A program made the position numbers and the translations under genes. A DNA stretch of 64,000 bases, taken from contig JAGUXX010000118.1 of the NCBI GenBank assembly GCA_020061585.1, forward strand, positions 1-64,000, given 5' to 3'. This DNA is from Betaproteobacteria bacterium (GTDB lineage: Bacteria; Pseudomonadota; Gammaproteobacteria; Burkholderiales; Thiobacillaceae). Positions 49,763 through 59,409 of the stretch are shown piece by piece (within the stretch, counting starts at the first letter, position 1; every line of letters starts with the position of its first letter). The notes beneath the pieces are model-generated. The model saw only the letters and a program-made list of their open reading frames with translations. It ran no database searches and was not told the origin of the DNA.

Positions 49763-49791
49763 GGGCAAACCGCCCCGGCGGCAGTTTGCCC
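49763..49791. terminator. possible bidirectional hairpin between convergent napB and dioxygenase gene
   Basis: GGGCAAACCGCC-cccgg region-GGCAGTTTGCCC, 12-bp arms with 1 mismatch; no U tract. Confidence 0.4.
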
Positions 49792-49794
49792 AGA

Positions 49795-50727
49795 CTACAG
49801 GTCGTAGCAGTCGGTCACGCCGGTGCCCGCCAGACGATCGAAATAGCGGGCGCGGTAATAGTGGCGATTGTGGGTGGCGTCATCGGTGAAGGCGGCGCGG
49901 TCGTGCAGCACATTGTTGCTGACCAACCCCATGCCTGACTCCAGGCGACCCCGGTAGATGTAGGGTGAGTCGCTGTTGAGCAGACCACGCAGGGTAGCCA
50001 GGGCTTCCTGGCTCAGGGCGTCGTCGGTCCACATCACGTTGTTGACGCGGATGGTGTAGCGCATGTGCAGGTCGCCTGACGGCGTGATGCTGAACACCGG
50101 ACCGGGCTCTTCCTGACGGGCCTCGGCGCCGCCTTCGTCGATGCGCGCCGGAATGGTCATGACCTTGGGACCCATGAGGGCACGGATGTAGTCGGGATTC
50201 TTGTCGCGCAGCAGAATGTAGGCGATCTCGTGGTCCATCAGTGCGTTCTCGCCCCCCATGGCGGCCTGCTGCACCACATGCAGGTTGAGGGCATGGATCT
50301 GCTTGGCGGCGGTGTTGTAGTAGCCGTCGGTATGCCAGTTGATGGCACGGTTGGTGTAGGGGATGTACTGCTGGCGGATGCCGTCGGTGCGCACGGTCAA
50401 CGAGGTCAGGCCGGTTTCGTCGGCCAGCCAGTTCTTGTTTATATCCTGCAGGCCGAAGCGGCGTCCCAGGGAGAGCGGAATCTCGGGGTCAGAGTCGGCG
50501 CCGGTCTTGCTGGCATACAGCACCATGTTGGCCTTGCGGCAGCGCGCGAGCAGGGCGGCATGCTCGCTGTCCGTCAGGCTGCGGGGATCCTTGATCTCGA
50601 CCAGCAGGTCACCCAGGTTTTTGGGGTAGTCCATGAGTTTTTGATCGCGCCAGCGCTGATACAGGACGTTGTTGTCGAGGCTGAAGGGGGTGGCGACGGC
50701 TTGATGTTTCTGCTGTGGGTTGGCCAT
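49795..50727 (-). CDS. TauD/TfdA-family Fe(II)/2OG dioxygenase-like protein
   Basis: NRAINWHTDGYYN (HxD) ... LSQEALATLRGLL ... RGRLESGMGLVSNNVLHDRAAF. Confidence 0.75.
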   Translation of the reverse strand: MANPQQKHQAVATPFSLDNNVLYQRWRDQKLMDYPKNLGDLLVEIKDPRSLTDSEHAALLARCRKANMVLYASKTGADSDPEIPLSLGRRFGLQDINKNWLADETGLTSLTVRTDGIRQQYIPYTNRAINWHTDGYYNTAAKQIHALNLHVVQQAAMGGENALMDHEIAYILLRDKNPDYIRALMGPKVMTIPARIDEGGAEARQEEPGPVFSITPSGDLHMRYTIRVNNVMWTDDALSQEALATLRGLLNSDSPYIYRGRLESGMGLVSNNVLHDRAAFTDDATHNRHYYRARYFDRLAGTGVTDCYDL

Positions 50728-50802
50728 GTAAGCTCCTGTGGGTCTGGCTTGCGGGGAAAGGAAAACGGCCGGCAGCCTGACTTGAATCAGGCCAGGGCGT
50801 CA

Positions 50803-50816
50803 TTGACTGATATCAA
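50803..50816. promoter_or_regulatory. FNR/DNR-type box upstream of dioxygenase gene
   Basis: TTGACTGATATCAA. Confidence 0.6.
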
Positions 50817-51549
50817 CGGCGGTTTGCGTGGAATGGGATCTCGATGCCCGTTTCCGGACAAACCAGCCTATTAGCTCGACCTTGTCAGATATCCGCCCAG
50901 CCCAGGTGGTGTTATCGGCGGGGGATTCAGCACCCGTTTTTCTAGCCTGACTGGCCTTGACGGCGCGTCGCGCCCGATGCGTTCGGGAGAAGAGTCGGCC
51001 AGATCAGGAGCTGCCATCTGCCACCTCGGCAACCTATGGGCGATGGCGGCCTCCAAGTCGTTGAGTGAGTGCATGGGCCAGGTTTCGCGGTGGACCATCA
51101 TCTACTTGCCCAGCAACTGCGCAGCCAGCATGACCAAGGCCATGTGGTGATATTGAACCGCCCCTGATTTTCTGAAGGGCTGCAATGTGAGGAACTACTG
51201 ATGCTCAATCCAGAAAAATTCCCAGCCTATGAAAGGCAGAAACTGGCTGGTCTGCCCGATGCAGGCATTTCACATTGCTCACTTTCACTCGATCGGACAG
51301 CCCAGCTTCGTCCGCCTCTTGAGGGCGATGACCCGGCACTTGCCGCTTTATTCTGAATGGTGGCTTGATCCCAGGCAGTAGACCGTCAAGACCCAGTAGG
51401 TCGAACGACTCTTTCGGGTAGGGAGGCGAAATTCGTAGCTTGTTTAACGCAATCGTTGCTGAACGACAGCTTTCGGGAATCGGTGAATGACGGCATAGGC
51501 CGAGCAGCTGTCTGTGGGCCACCAACCCTGAACGTCTGCTATCAGACTT

Positions 51550-51825
51550 TTAGCTGTGCTGCTGGTTGCTGGCGTATTCCGGATGCAGTGCAATGTCGAG
51601 CAGCAAACCGGCCACCGGTTTGGACCGCAGGCGGCCCGACTCGACGATGCGCAGGCGGCCGGGACGCTCGGTGATCAGCCAACGACCATCTGGCAGGAAG
51701 GCGATGGACCAGGGGTGTTCGAGTCCGTCGAGCAGCGTGGCCACGCGGAAGTGATGCGCTTCGGAACAGACTTTGGTGGCTTCTTTGGCCGCCTGCGCGG
51801 GGCCGAAATAGAGCCATGCAGGCAA
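51550..51825 (-). pseudogene. N-terminal remnant of PQQ-dependent sugar dehydrogenase
   Basis: VATLLDGLEHPWSIAFLPDGRWLITERPGRLRIVESGRLRSKPVAGLLLDIALHPEYASNQQHS*; internal gap and truncation relative to the family. Confidence 0.7.
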
Positions 51826-51846
51826 ATATGAGGGTAAAGCGCCGGC

Positions 51847-52088
51847 TCATAATCGCTGCAAAGCCTCCCGGATACGCCGCACCGTGTCGTCCATGCTGGC
51901 CTTGCCGGAGACCTCCAGACCAAGGCTGCGGGCGATGGCATTGACCCGCATCGGATTCAGCGGGATGCCACCGGCATCGATGGCGCGGATCAAATCGCGT
52001 GCTTGGCTGACCTCGTCGCGTGCTTCTGGTCGGCTGCCGGTGAGGCGCCGCAACCAGGCCGACAGGAGCGGGGCGCGAAACCACGTCA
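51847..52088 (-). CDS. hypothetical protein
   Basis: MTWFRAPLLSAWLRRLTGSRPEARDEVSQARDLIRAIDAGGIPLNPMRVNAIARSLGLEVSGKASMDDTVRRIREALQRL. Confidence 0.5.
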
Positions 52089-52264
52089 TAGGGCGCGTCG
52101 CCATGGTGCGGTGTCGAACTGCAACCCCGGAATCATCGGCCGACCTCCTATGTGTTGTTGATGACTGGCATCGTAACCGGATGCTGTAGGAAATACTGGC
52201 AGCAGTGGCCGATTGCCAGAAGCCGACACAGATTTTCCGAAGGGCTGCAAGGTGATGCCAGGAC

Positions 52265-52699
52265 CTACAGGCAACGGCAGCGAAGCCGCCCCAACGCGGC
52301 ATCCTCAATGGCCCGCGCTAAAGAGTGTGATGGAGCCCACGAACCTCCTTGCGCAACGAATCTAGCGGTGGCGTCAATCACGCCATCGTTGCTTTCCGAA
52401 ACAGTCAGCACGCGGGCCAATGCGGTTTCGGCCAGGGCAAATTGTTGCTGGGTAAATTTGCTTGAGTCGATGCGGCCATCGTCATCAATCGTGAGCATGG
52501 CAAACGTGCTACGAACGACGCAGACCGGAACACGGTCAACGACCTCGACAAAAATGTTGGCCATGCGCACGCGCTGTCCCGCCAAGGCGGGTAAGGGATA
52601 GCTGGCCGGATCTCGCAGCATCCGGTCAAACTTTGCGTTCGCCAGGCGGTAGAGGGTGCCGTCGTCAGCGATGAGGAATGTGCGGCAACGCAAGCTCAT
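52265..52699 (-). CDS. hypothetical protein
   Basis: MSLRCRTFLIADDGTLYRLANAKFDRMLRDPASYPLPALAGQRVRMANIFVEVVDR... Confidence 0.6.
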   Translation of the reverse strand: MSLRCRTFLIADDGTLYRLANAKFDRMLRDPASYPLPALAGQRVRMANIFVEVVDRVPVCVVRSTFAMLTIDDDGRIDSSKFTQQQFALAETALARVLTVSESNDGVIDATARFVAQGGSWAPSHSLARAIEDAALGRLRCRCL

Positions 52700-52808
52700 G
52701 GATGAGGGTGCCTTATCAATTGTGGCGCTCGCCACGCGTGGTTCGCGCGCCTGAAGTCAGCGATGTAAAAAGTGCAAAGTAAATTTTACATTCTCGCTGG
52801 CGGGTGAG

Positions 52809-54995
52809 TTGGACGCTGGTTACGGTGTCCCGATCTACCGGGTGGCTGACACGCCGTCTGGATCACATCTAAAGGCCAGCGATGAACGGGAACTGCTCCG
52901 GCAGCACGCCGCATTTCACCCCATTCTCGAATCAGCGTATCCAGTGGATTCGCTCCCCGAACGCTGGAGCTTGCCGCTTCGAATTCCAGCATGGGCCATG
53001 ATGGAGGCAGTCGCTACCCTTCTCGGTGCCGCCAGTCTGGCCGCTGGTGTCGCTGTCACGATGAGAAGCCTGAGAACCCGCCACATTCGAAGCCCAACAA
53101 TCCCGACAGGCTGGCTTCCGGTCCTATCCGCTGAGTTACTGACGCAGCATCTGGGAGCGGCTTCCTTGATCGCTTCAATTCGGGTGAAGACCGGACTCGC
53201 ACCGACCAACTTCGAGCGGGATTACGGCCAGACGATTGGCCGGTTCATGGATTTTGTCCAGTTGTTGCCGGCTTCGGAATCGCATCACCACGCTCAGCCC
53301 GGCGGGCTGTTGCTGCATGCCCTGGAAACCGCCAATATTGCCCTGCATCTGCGCGGCGCCCAGGTTCTGCCGCCGGGTGTGGCGCCGGAGGACATCCAGC
53401 GACGTGAACATCGTTGGACTTTCGGGGTGTTCCTGGCCGCGCTGATCCACGATGTGGGCAAGCCCTTGGCGGATCTGCACATCGTCATTGCCAAGCAGCG
53501 TGGCGAGGGAACCTGGTCGCCCTTGGCCGGCGCCATGGCCGAGTGCGGCGCTACGCGTTACCGGGTGACGTTTGGAACTTTGCGTGGCACCCCCGATGGC
53601 ACGCCGGGTGTCAGGAGCTATGCCGCCCACCAGCGCATGGGCATCTTTCTGCTGCAGCGACTCGTACCCCAGTCCACGCTGGCGTGGCTGTCGGAAGATG
53701 CGGAAATGCTGTCGCAGCTCACCGCCTTTCTCTCGGGTGAGGATAAAACCAACGCAGTCGCCTGGATCGTGACCCAGGCGGATCGGGAGTCGGTGCGACT
53801 CAACCTGCTCACGGGGCCGCGGACGCGCTTCGCTTCGGCTCGGGCGGTTCCGCTGATCGAACGTCTGATGGAGGCCTTGCGCAGGATGTTGGCGGAAGCG
53901 GGTTGCCTGCCGCTGAACCGCCCGGGTGCGGCCGGGTTTGTGTCGGATGGCCAAGTCTGGTTCGTTTCCAAGCGGCTGGCGGATGAGGTGCGGGTTTATC
54001 TTGCGGCGCACGAGTCGGCTGTGGGCATTCCCGGACCGGAGAAGAACGACCGACTGTTCGATGTTTGGCAGGAATATGGGGCCCTGGTCGCCAATCCTGA
54101 AACCGGCGGTGCGATCTGGCGCGTTCGGGTGCAAGCGGACGGATTCGACCAGGTGCTGACGCTGCTGCGTTTTCCGCTGGAGAAGCTCTATCCCACCCCT
54201 GCGAGCTATCCGGCCAACTTCGCCGGCCGGGTCATTCCACTGATTGATGCGCGCGATTCGTCGCCGATCGCAACGGCCGAAGCGAGTGCCCCGACTACGG
54301 CGGGTGCTGAAATTGGCAGCACTCCGCAGGATGGGGGCAATTTCTCGCCAGGCGTCGTTGCGCCTTCCGGCTTGCCTCCGATGCCGAACCCCGGCGGTGA
54401 GCCGGAGCCGGCGCCCGTTGCAGCAGAGGAATTTCTCGAAGAGGATGACGCCACCCAGTTCTTGCCCAGGCCGCCAGATGGCCACCGCATCGCGCCTATG
54501 CGACTGCCGGACAAACCGCTCAAGCCAGACCGGTTGGCGAAACCCAAGGCCGCCGCCCAAGGGCCTTCCGAGGCTGCCCTGCGTTTCATGGGCTGGCTGC
54601 AGCAGGGGCTGGCCAATGGCAGCATCGCTCACAACGAGACTGGTGCGATGGTGCATTTCGCGGCGGAGGGCATGTTGCTGATCTCTCCCCGTATCTTCCG
54701 GCACTTCGCGGAGCGGTTTGGCGAGAAGGGGGATGGCACGCCTTCTAACCTGCTGGAAGACAAGCTCGGTACCGGCATCCAGCGCGAAGTGATCAAGGCC
54801 GGCTGGCATCTGCTCGGACCCAAGAAGACCAACGTGCACAAGTACCAGGTGGTTCGGCGCAACGGCAAGGGTGGCAGTCAGCTTTCCGTGATGATCATTC
54901 GGGAGCCGCAGCGCTTCATCGAGCCGGTCCCGCCTGCCAATCCACACCTGGTCAGGTCGGATAGTGAACTCGAAACCAAACAGGATCTGGAATGA
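52809..54995 (+). CDS. traI: MobH/TraI_2-type relaxase of an integrative conjugative element (start uncertain)
   Basis: FVQLLPASESHHHAQPGGLLLHALETANIALHLRG...FLAALIHDVGKPLADLHI; followed by traD. Confidence 0.85.
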   Translation: MDAGYGVPIYRVADTPSGSHLKASDERELLRQHAAFHPILESAYPVDSLPERWSLPLRIPAWAMMEAVATLLGAASLAAGVAVTMRSLRTRHIRSPTIPTGWLPVLSAELLTQHLGAASLIASIRVKTGLAPTNFERDYGQTIGRFMDFVQLLPASESHHHAQPGGLLLHALETANIALHLRGAQVLPPGVAPEDIQRREHRWTFGVFLAALIHDVGKPLADLHIVIAKQRGEGTWSPLAGAMAECGATRYRVTFGTLRGTPDGTPGVRSYAAHQRMGIFLLQRLVPQSTLAWLSEDAEMLSQLTAFLSGEDKTNAVAWIVTQADRESVRLNLLTGPRTRFASARAVPLIERLMEALRRMLAEAGCLPLNRPGAAGFVSDGQVWFVSKRLADEVRVYLAAHESAVGIPGPEKNDRLFDVWQEYGALVANPETGGAIWRVRVQADGFDQVLTLLRFPLEKLYPTPASYPANFAGRVIPLIDARDSSPIATAEASAPTTAGAEIGSTPQDGGNFSPGVVAPSGLPPMPNPGGEPEPAPVAAEEFLEEDDATQFLPRPPDGHRIAPMRLPDKPLKPDRLAKPKAAAQGPSEAALRFMGWLQQGLANGSIAHNETGAMVHFAAEGMLLISPRIFRHFAERFGEKGDGTPSNLLEDKLGTGIQREVIKAGWHLLGPKKTNVHKYQVVRRNGKGGSQLSVMIIREPQRFIEPVPPANPHLVRSDSELETKQDLE

Positions 54996-55007
54996 GGGAG
55001 TGTGTCG

Positions 55008-55198
55008 TGATGGGGTTTATCGAAAGAAATGCTGCGAGCTTGGTGGTCGTGCCGGACTGGTCGGAGTTCTGTGCCTGGGTGAAGGATGCCGGATACGGCG
55101 AAGCCTATTTGGATATCAACGACAGTCGTTGCCTGGCTTTGCAGGAGTTGTTCCTGGAAGAAGCGTTCGAGGTGCTGGAAGAGGAGGTAAAGCTATGA
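55008..55198 (+). CDS. small hypothetical ICE protein
   Basis: MGFIERNAASLVVVPDWSEFCAWVKDAGYGEAYLDINDSRCLALQELFLEEAFEVLEEEVKL; between traI and traD. Confidence 0.5.
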
Positions 55199-55428
55199 AC
55201 GTGCAGCCCGTCCAGCTCCAACCCATTTTCGACCGGATCATCGCCAGCCACCGGCCGCGCGCGGTTTTCCTGATTCGTGGCGAGATCGTCTCCTGCCCCG
55301 CCGGCGGCGTGATCGAGGCGCGCCATCTGCAACGGCCGGGGGCCATTTTCGTGGGGACTTATGACTGCGAGGCGAGCGAGGCCATGCTCCTGGATGATCT
55401 GCGCGCCGCTGGGGCCGGGATGGAATAG
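55196..55428 (+). CDS. small hypothetical ICE protein
   Basis: MNVQPVQLQPIFDRIIASHRPRAVFLIRGEIVSCPAGGVIEARHLQRPGAIFVGTYDCEASEAMLLDDLRAAGAGME. Confidence 0.55.
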
Positions 55429-55430
55429 CC

Positions 55431-57569
55431 ATGGACTATCCGGTCGAGAACCTGCTGCGCCGGCCGGTGGAGTTCATCCCGGCCGGGGTGTTCTTCACCG
55501 CTGCCCTGGGCCTGGTTCTAATGCCGGAAACCTTTTTGCTGCCGCCGGTACTCGCCTATCTGGCCGCTGCCGGTCTGGTTTTGCATGCGGGTTGGCGTCT
55601 TGCCCAGGGCAGCCGGCTGTTGCGCTATCAGGCCAATCTCAAACGCTTGCCCCGCTATAGCCTGGCCTCGGAGGCCATTCCCTGGTCGGAGCGGGCGTTG
55701 TTCTTGGGGATGGGTTTTCAGTGGGATCGTCGCCACACCCAGCGGTTGTATGACGCCCATCAGCCCGAGCACCGCGCGCTGCTGCAGCCCAGCATGCTGT
55801 ATCGGGCTGCCAGAAGGCTGGAACGGGGTGTGGAGGGCACGCTGTTCGATGGGCTGGCGCGGATTTCCCGGAGGGATGCCTGGTGGAATCCGCTGGCGCC
55901 GTTGCCGTCGGTAGGTGGTGATCCGGCCATCCATGGTGTGGAGCCGGATGAGGACGCGGTGTGGATGGACCTCTCCGAGCGGGTGGGGCACATGCTGGTG
56001 CTGGGCACCACCCGGGTCGGCAAGACGCGGCTGGCGGAGATTCTCATCACCCAGGACATCCGGCGCGGCGATGTGGTGATCGTGTTCGATCCCAAGGGTG
56101 ATGCCGATCTGTTGAAGCGCATGTATGCCGAAGCCAGACGATCGGGTCGGGAGGGTGAATTTCATTTTTTCCATCTGGGCTACCCGGAACTCTCCGCCCG
56201 CTACAACCCGGTGGGCAGTTTCTCGCGGGTGACCGAGGTGGCCACACGCATCACCAACCAGTTGCCCAAGGAGGGCGAGGGCGCCAACTTCGCCCAGTTC
56301 GTCTGGGGCTTCGTCAACGCGATGTCCAAGGCCATGACCGCCCTGGGCCGCACGCCGTCCTACCAGGACATCTACCACTACGCCAACGACATCGAGCCCC
56401 TGGTGCTTGACTACTGCCAATTCTGGCTCGACCGGGATCCGCGGGCAGCAGGCTGGCGCGAGGAGATCGAAGCGCTGGAGGTGGATCCCAAGTCCCTGGA
56501 CCGGGCCATGAAGAACCGCGACCTGGGCGTGATCAAGCTGCTCGAATACATCCGTGGCAAGGGGCTGCACGATGACACGGCGGCGAGCTTGATGAAGATC
56601 ATCAGCTACGAGCAGAGCTACTTCAACAAGCTGGTGGCCTCGCTGATCCCGCTGCTGGAGAAGCTCACCACCGGCAAGGTGGCCGAGTTGGTCTCGCCGG
56701 ACATGAGCCGGCTGGATGACCGGCGACCGTTGTTCGACTGGATGGGGGTGATCAACCGGGGTGGCATCGTCTACGTCGGCCTGGACGCGCTGACCGACTA
56801 CGAGGTGGCCGGCGCTGTCGGCAACTCGATGTTCTCCGACCTGACCTCTACCGCCGGGCGCATCTACAAGCACGGGGAGACCTATGGCCAATCCGCCCCG
56901 GCAGCCAAGCGGCGCATCTCGATCCACGCGGATGAGTTCAACGAGTTGATCGGTGACGAGTTCATTCCGCTGCTCAACAAGGCGGGCGGCGCCGGCTACC
57001 AGGTGGCGGTCTATACCCAGACCTGGTCCGACGTGGAGGCGCGCATCGGCTCCCGCGCCAAGGCCGAGCAGATCGGCGGCAACCTCAATACGTTGATCAT
57101 GTTGCGGGTGAAGAACACGGATACCGCCAAGATTCTTACCGACCAACTGGACGAGGTGGAACTGGTCACCAGCATGAGCGCGAGCCAGGCGTCGGACAGC
57201 AACAATCCGCTGGATTTCTCCGACTTCACCAGCCGCAACGAGGATCGGCTCAGTGCCCGCCTGGGCCCGATGATCGGACCGGCGGATCTGGTGCGCCTGC
57301 CCAAGGGCCAGGCCTTCGCGCTGATCGAGGGCGGCAAGCTCTACAAGTTGCGTATGCCGCTGCCGGATGCCGCCCACGACCCGATGATGCCGGAGGATCT
57401 GGCTGCAGTGGCCGAGGACATGCAGTCGAGATACCTGCGGGTTACGCCGGGTGAGTTCGCGCCCGGCTCGGGCTGGGGCTCGGGCTTGGTAATGGGCGAT
57501 GCCAATCCAAGAGCCGACGACGATTGGCTGCGGCAAGCCGTCGTGGAGGGCAAGGGCAGTGACCTTTAA
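55431..57569 (+). CDS. traD: conjugative coupling factor TraD
   Basis: VLGTTRVGKTRLAEILITQDIRRGDVVIVFDPKGD; long-form ICE TraD. Confidence 0.92.
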   Translation: MDYPVENLLRRPVEFIPAGVFFTAALGLVLMPETFLLPPVLAYLAAAGLVLHAGWRLAQGSRLLRYQANLKRLPRYSLASEAIPWSERALFLGMGFQWDRRHTQRLYDAHQPEHRALLQPSMLYRAARRLERGVEGTLFDGLARISRRDAWWNPLAPLPSVGGDPAIHGVEPDEDAVWMDLSERVGHMLVLGTTRVGKTRLAEILITQDIRRGDVVIVFDPKGDADLLKRMYAEARRSGREGEFHFFHLGYPELSARYNPVGSFSRVTEVATRITNQLPKEGEGANFAQFVWGFVNAMSKAMTALGRTPSYQDIYHYANDIEPLVLDYCQFWLDRDPRAAGWREEIEALEVDPKSLDRAMKNRDLGVIKLLEYIRGKGLHDDTAASLMKIISYEQSYFNKLVASLIPLLEKLTTGKVAELVSPDMSRLDDRRPLFDWMGVINRGGIVYVGLDALTDYEVAGAVGNSMFSDLTSTAGRIYKHGETYGQSAPAAKRRISIHADEFNELIGDEFIPLLNKAGGAGYQVAVYTQTWSDVEARIGSRAKAEQIGGNLNTLIMLRVKNTDTAKILTDQLDEVELVTSMSASQASDSNNPLDFSDFTSRNEDRLSARLGPMIGPADLVRLPKGQAFALIEGGKLYKLRMPLPDAAHDPMMPEDLAAVAEDMQSRYLRVTPGEFAPGSGWGSGLVMGDANPRADDDWLRQAVVEGKGSDL

Positions 57570-58287
57570 GCGGAGTGAGGGGCTGGCAGCTCATGATGTA
57601 TTCCTGTGGCCGCTGAAGTTGGTGTTTTATACCTGGCTCACGCTGGCTCTGATGGCGTTGGCCAGCATGGGCATGGAAATCCTGCTGGCCAAACAGGTCT
57701 GGGGCGATGCCGCAGCGCTGGCGCAAGTGCAGCAGACCCTGCACCAGGATCTTGAACTCACCCGCAACCTGCGGCCGGAGGCTCCCCTGACCGGACTGGC
57801 CGAGACCTGCGCCAGAGAGGTCTATGGCTTCTTCTTCCAACTGATTCCGTTCGAGCGCTGGATGACCAACGCCGCGCTGCTACCGGCCAACCCCGACATC
57901 CCCGCCTATGGCGGCGACATCATCGCCCGCAATCATCTCGTCTATCACCTGCAGGACGAGCTCTACCTGGCCATGGTCCGGGCGCAGATTTTCGGGGTTC
58001 GGCTGGCGATTTTGATTGGCGCGATGCCCTTGCTTCTGCTGGTCTGGTGCCTGGGATTGGTGGACGGCCTGACCCAACGCAGCATCCGGCGCGCCTGCGC
58101 CGGCCGGGAATCGTCTTCGATGTACCACCGTGCCAAGTTCTTCCAGTTTGCTGGCCTGGGAACCGGGGCGATGCTGTATCTGATGTGGCCTGTCAGCATC
58201 CGGCCGGAATGGATCATTTTGCCCTTGGCATTACTGATCGGGGTGCTGTCGCGGGTGCAGTGGACTTACCTCAAGAAGTATCTTTGA
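57559..58287 (+). CDS. TIGR03747/DUF4400-like ICE membrane protein
   Basis: GTG start; hydrophobic, downstream of traD; FQLIPFERWMTNAALL...LVDGLTQRSIRRACAGRESSSMYHRAK. Confidence 0.75.
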   Translation: MTFKRSEGLAAHDVFLWPLKLVFYTWLTLALMALASMGMEILLAKQVWGDAAALAQVQQTLHQDLELTRNLRPEAPLTGLAETCAREVYGFFFQLIPFERWMTNAALLPANPDIPAYGGDIIARNHLVYHLQDELYLAMVRAQIFGVRLAILIGAMPLLLLVWCLGLVDGLTQRSIRRACAGRESSSMYHRAKFFQFAGLGTGAMLYLMWPVSIRPEWIILPLALLIGVLSRVQWTYLKKYL

Positions 58288-58365
58288 TGTCTGCCCATAC
58301 TTGATGCCCACCCGCGTCGGGGTGAAGATCGCCCTGGCTTGGGCACTTCATGAAAGGGCAAATCC

Positions 58366-59331
58366 ATGTTCCACGGCAATCCCACGCTCGAAATCGCCAG
58401 CGGACTGAAGGTGTTACGCGATCGCATCGAGGCCGCACAGATTCCCTCCTCAAAGCTGGACGAGACGCTCAACATTGCCACCTGGAACATTCGTGAATTC
58501 GGCAAGGTTCGTCGTTCCGAGGCAGCCATCCATTACATCGCGGAGATCATTGGTCAGTTCGATCTTGTCAGTCTGACAGAATTGCGCGATGACCTCAGCG
58601 ACCTGGGGCGTGTGCTGAAGATTCTCGGTCCGTACTGGCGGGTGATTTATTCGGACATGATTCCGGATCCCGGCGGCAACCGTGAACGGCTGGCTTTCGT
58701 GTATGACCACCGCGCCGTGACCTTCACCGGCCTGGCCGCCAGCGTCAATCCGCCGCGCAAGAAGACTGGCAGCGAATATGTGCCGGAATTTACCTGGTGG
58801 CGCATGCCCTATATGGCTTCGTTTTCTGCGGGGAATTTTGATTTCGTGGTCATCGTCGCCCACATCCGCTGGGGGGATAAGCAAGCCGACCGACTGCCGG
58901 AGATCCGCTCCCTGGCCGAATGGGTTGACCTGAAACGGCATCAGAACACCGCCGAAGACAAGGACATCCTGGTGATGGGCGACTTCAACATCCCCAGTCG
59001 CAAAGGGGCGCTATTCGAAGCCATGACCAGCAAGGGATTGAGCATCCCGAAGGCGCTGCAGAAACTGGAGTTCGGCTCAGACCTGGCCAAGGGCAAGCGC
59101 TACGATCAAATCCTGCACTACCCCACCTATCCAGATAACTTTTCCAACCTGGGCGGCGTGCTCGACTTTTATCAGGGCGACAGCGAACCCCTGTTCCCTG
59201 GCCTGACCAAGGCCAAATTCACCTACCAACTCTCCGATCATCTGCCGCTCTGGATGCAGATGAATACCGACATCGATGATGTGCAACTGGATCAGATCAT
59301 CAGGGCACGTTCGATGCGGAAACCTCGATAG
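58366..59331 (+). CDS. endonuclease/exonuclease/phosphatase family protein
   Basis: NIATWNIREFGK...LTELRDDLSDL...VMGDFNIPS...LSDHLPLWMQ. Confidence 0.85.
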   Translation: MFHGNPTLEIASGLKVLRDRIEAAQIPSSKLDETLNIATWNIREFGKVRRSEAAIHYIAEIIGQFDLVSLTELRDDLSDLGRVLKILGPYWRVIYSDMIPDPGGNRERLAFVYDHRAVTFTGLAASVNPPRKKTGSEYVPEFTWWRMPYMASFSAGNFDFVVIVAHIRWGDKQADRLPEIRSLAEWVDLKRHQNTAEDKDILVMGDFNIPSRKGALFEAMTSKGLSIPKALQKLEFGSDLAKGKRYDQILHYPTYPDNFSNLGGVLDFYQGDSEPLFPGLTKAKFTYQLSDHLPLWMQMNTDIDDVQLDQIIRARSMRKPR

Positions 59332-59409
59332 CAATCGAAAGACCATCCTCTTTCCGGCGCAGCGCATCAAGTGCCTTTCCAATCTGCTCCGGAAAGTGAC
59401 TGCATTTCG

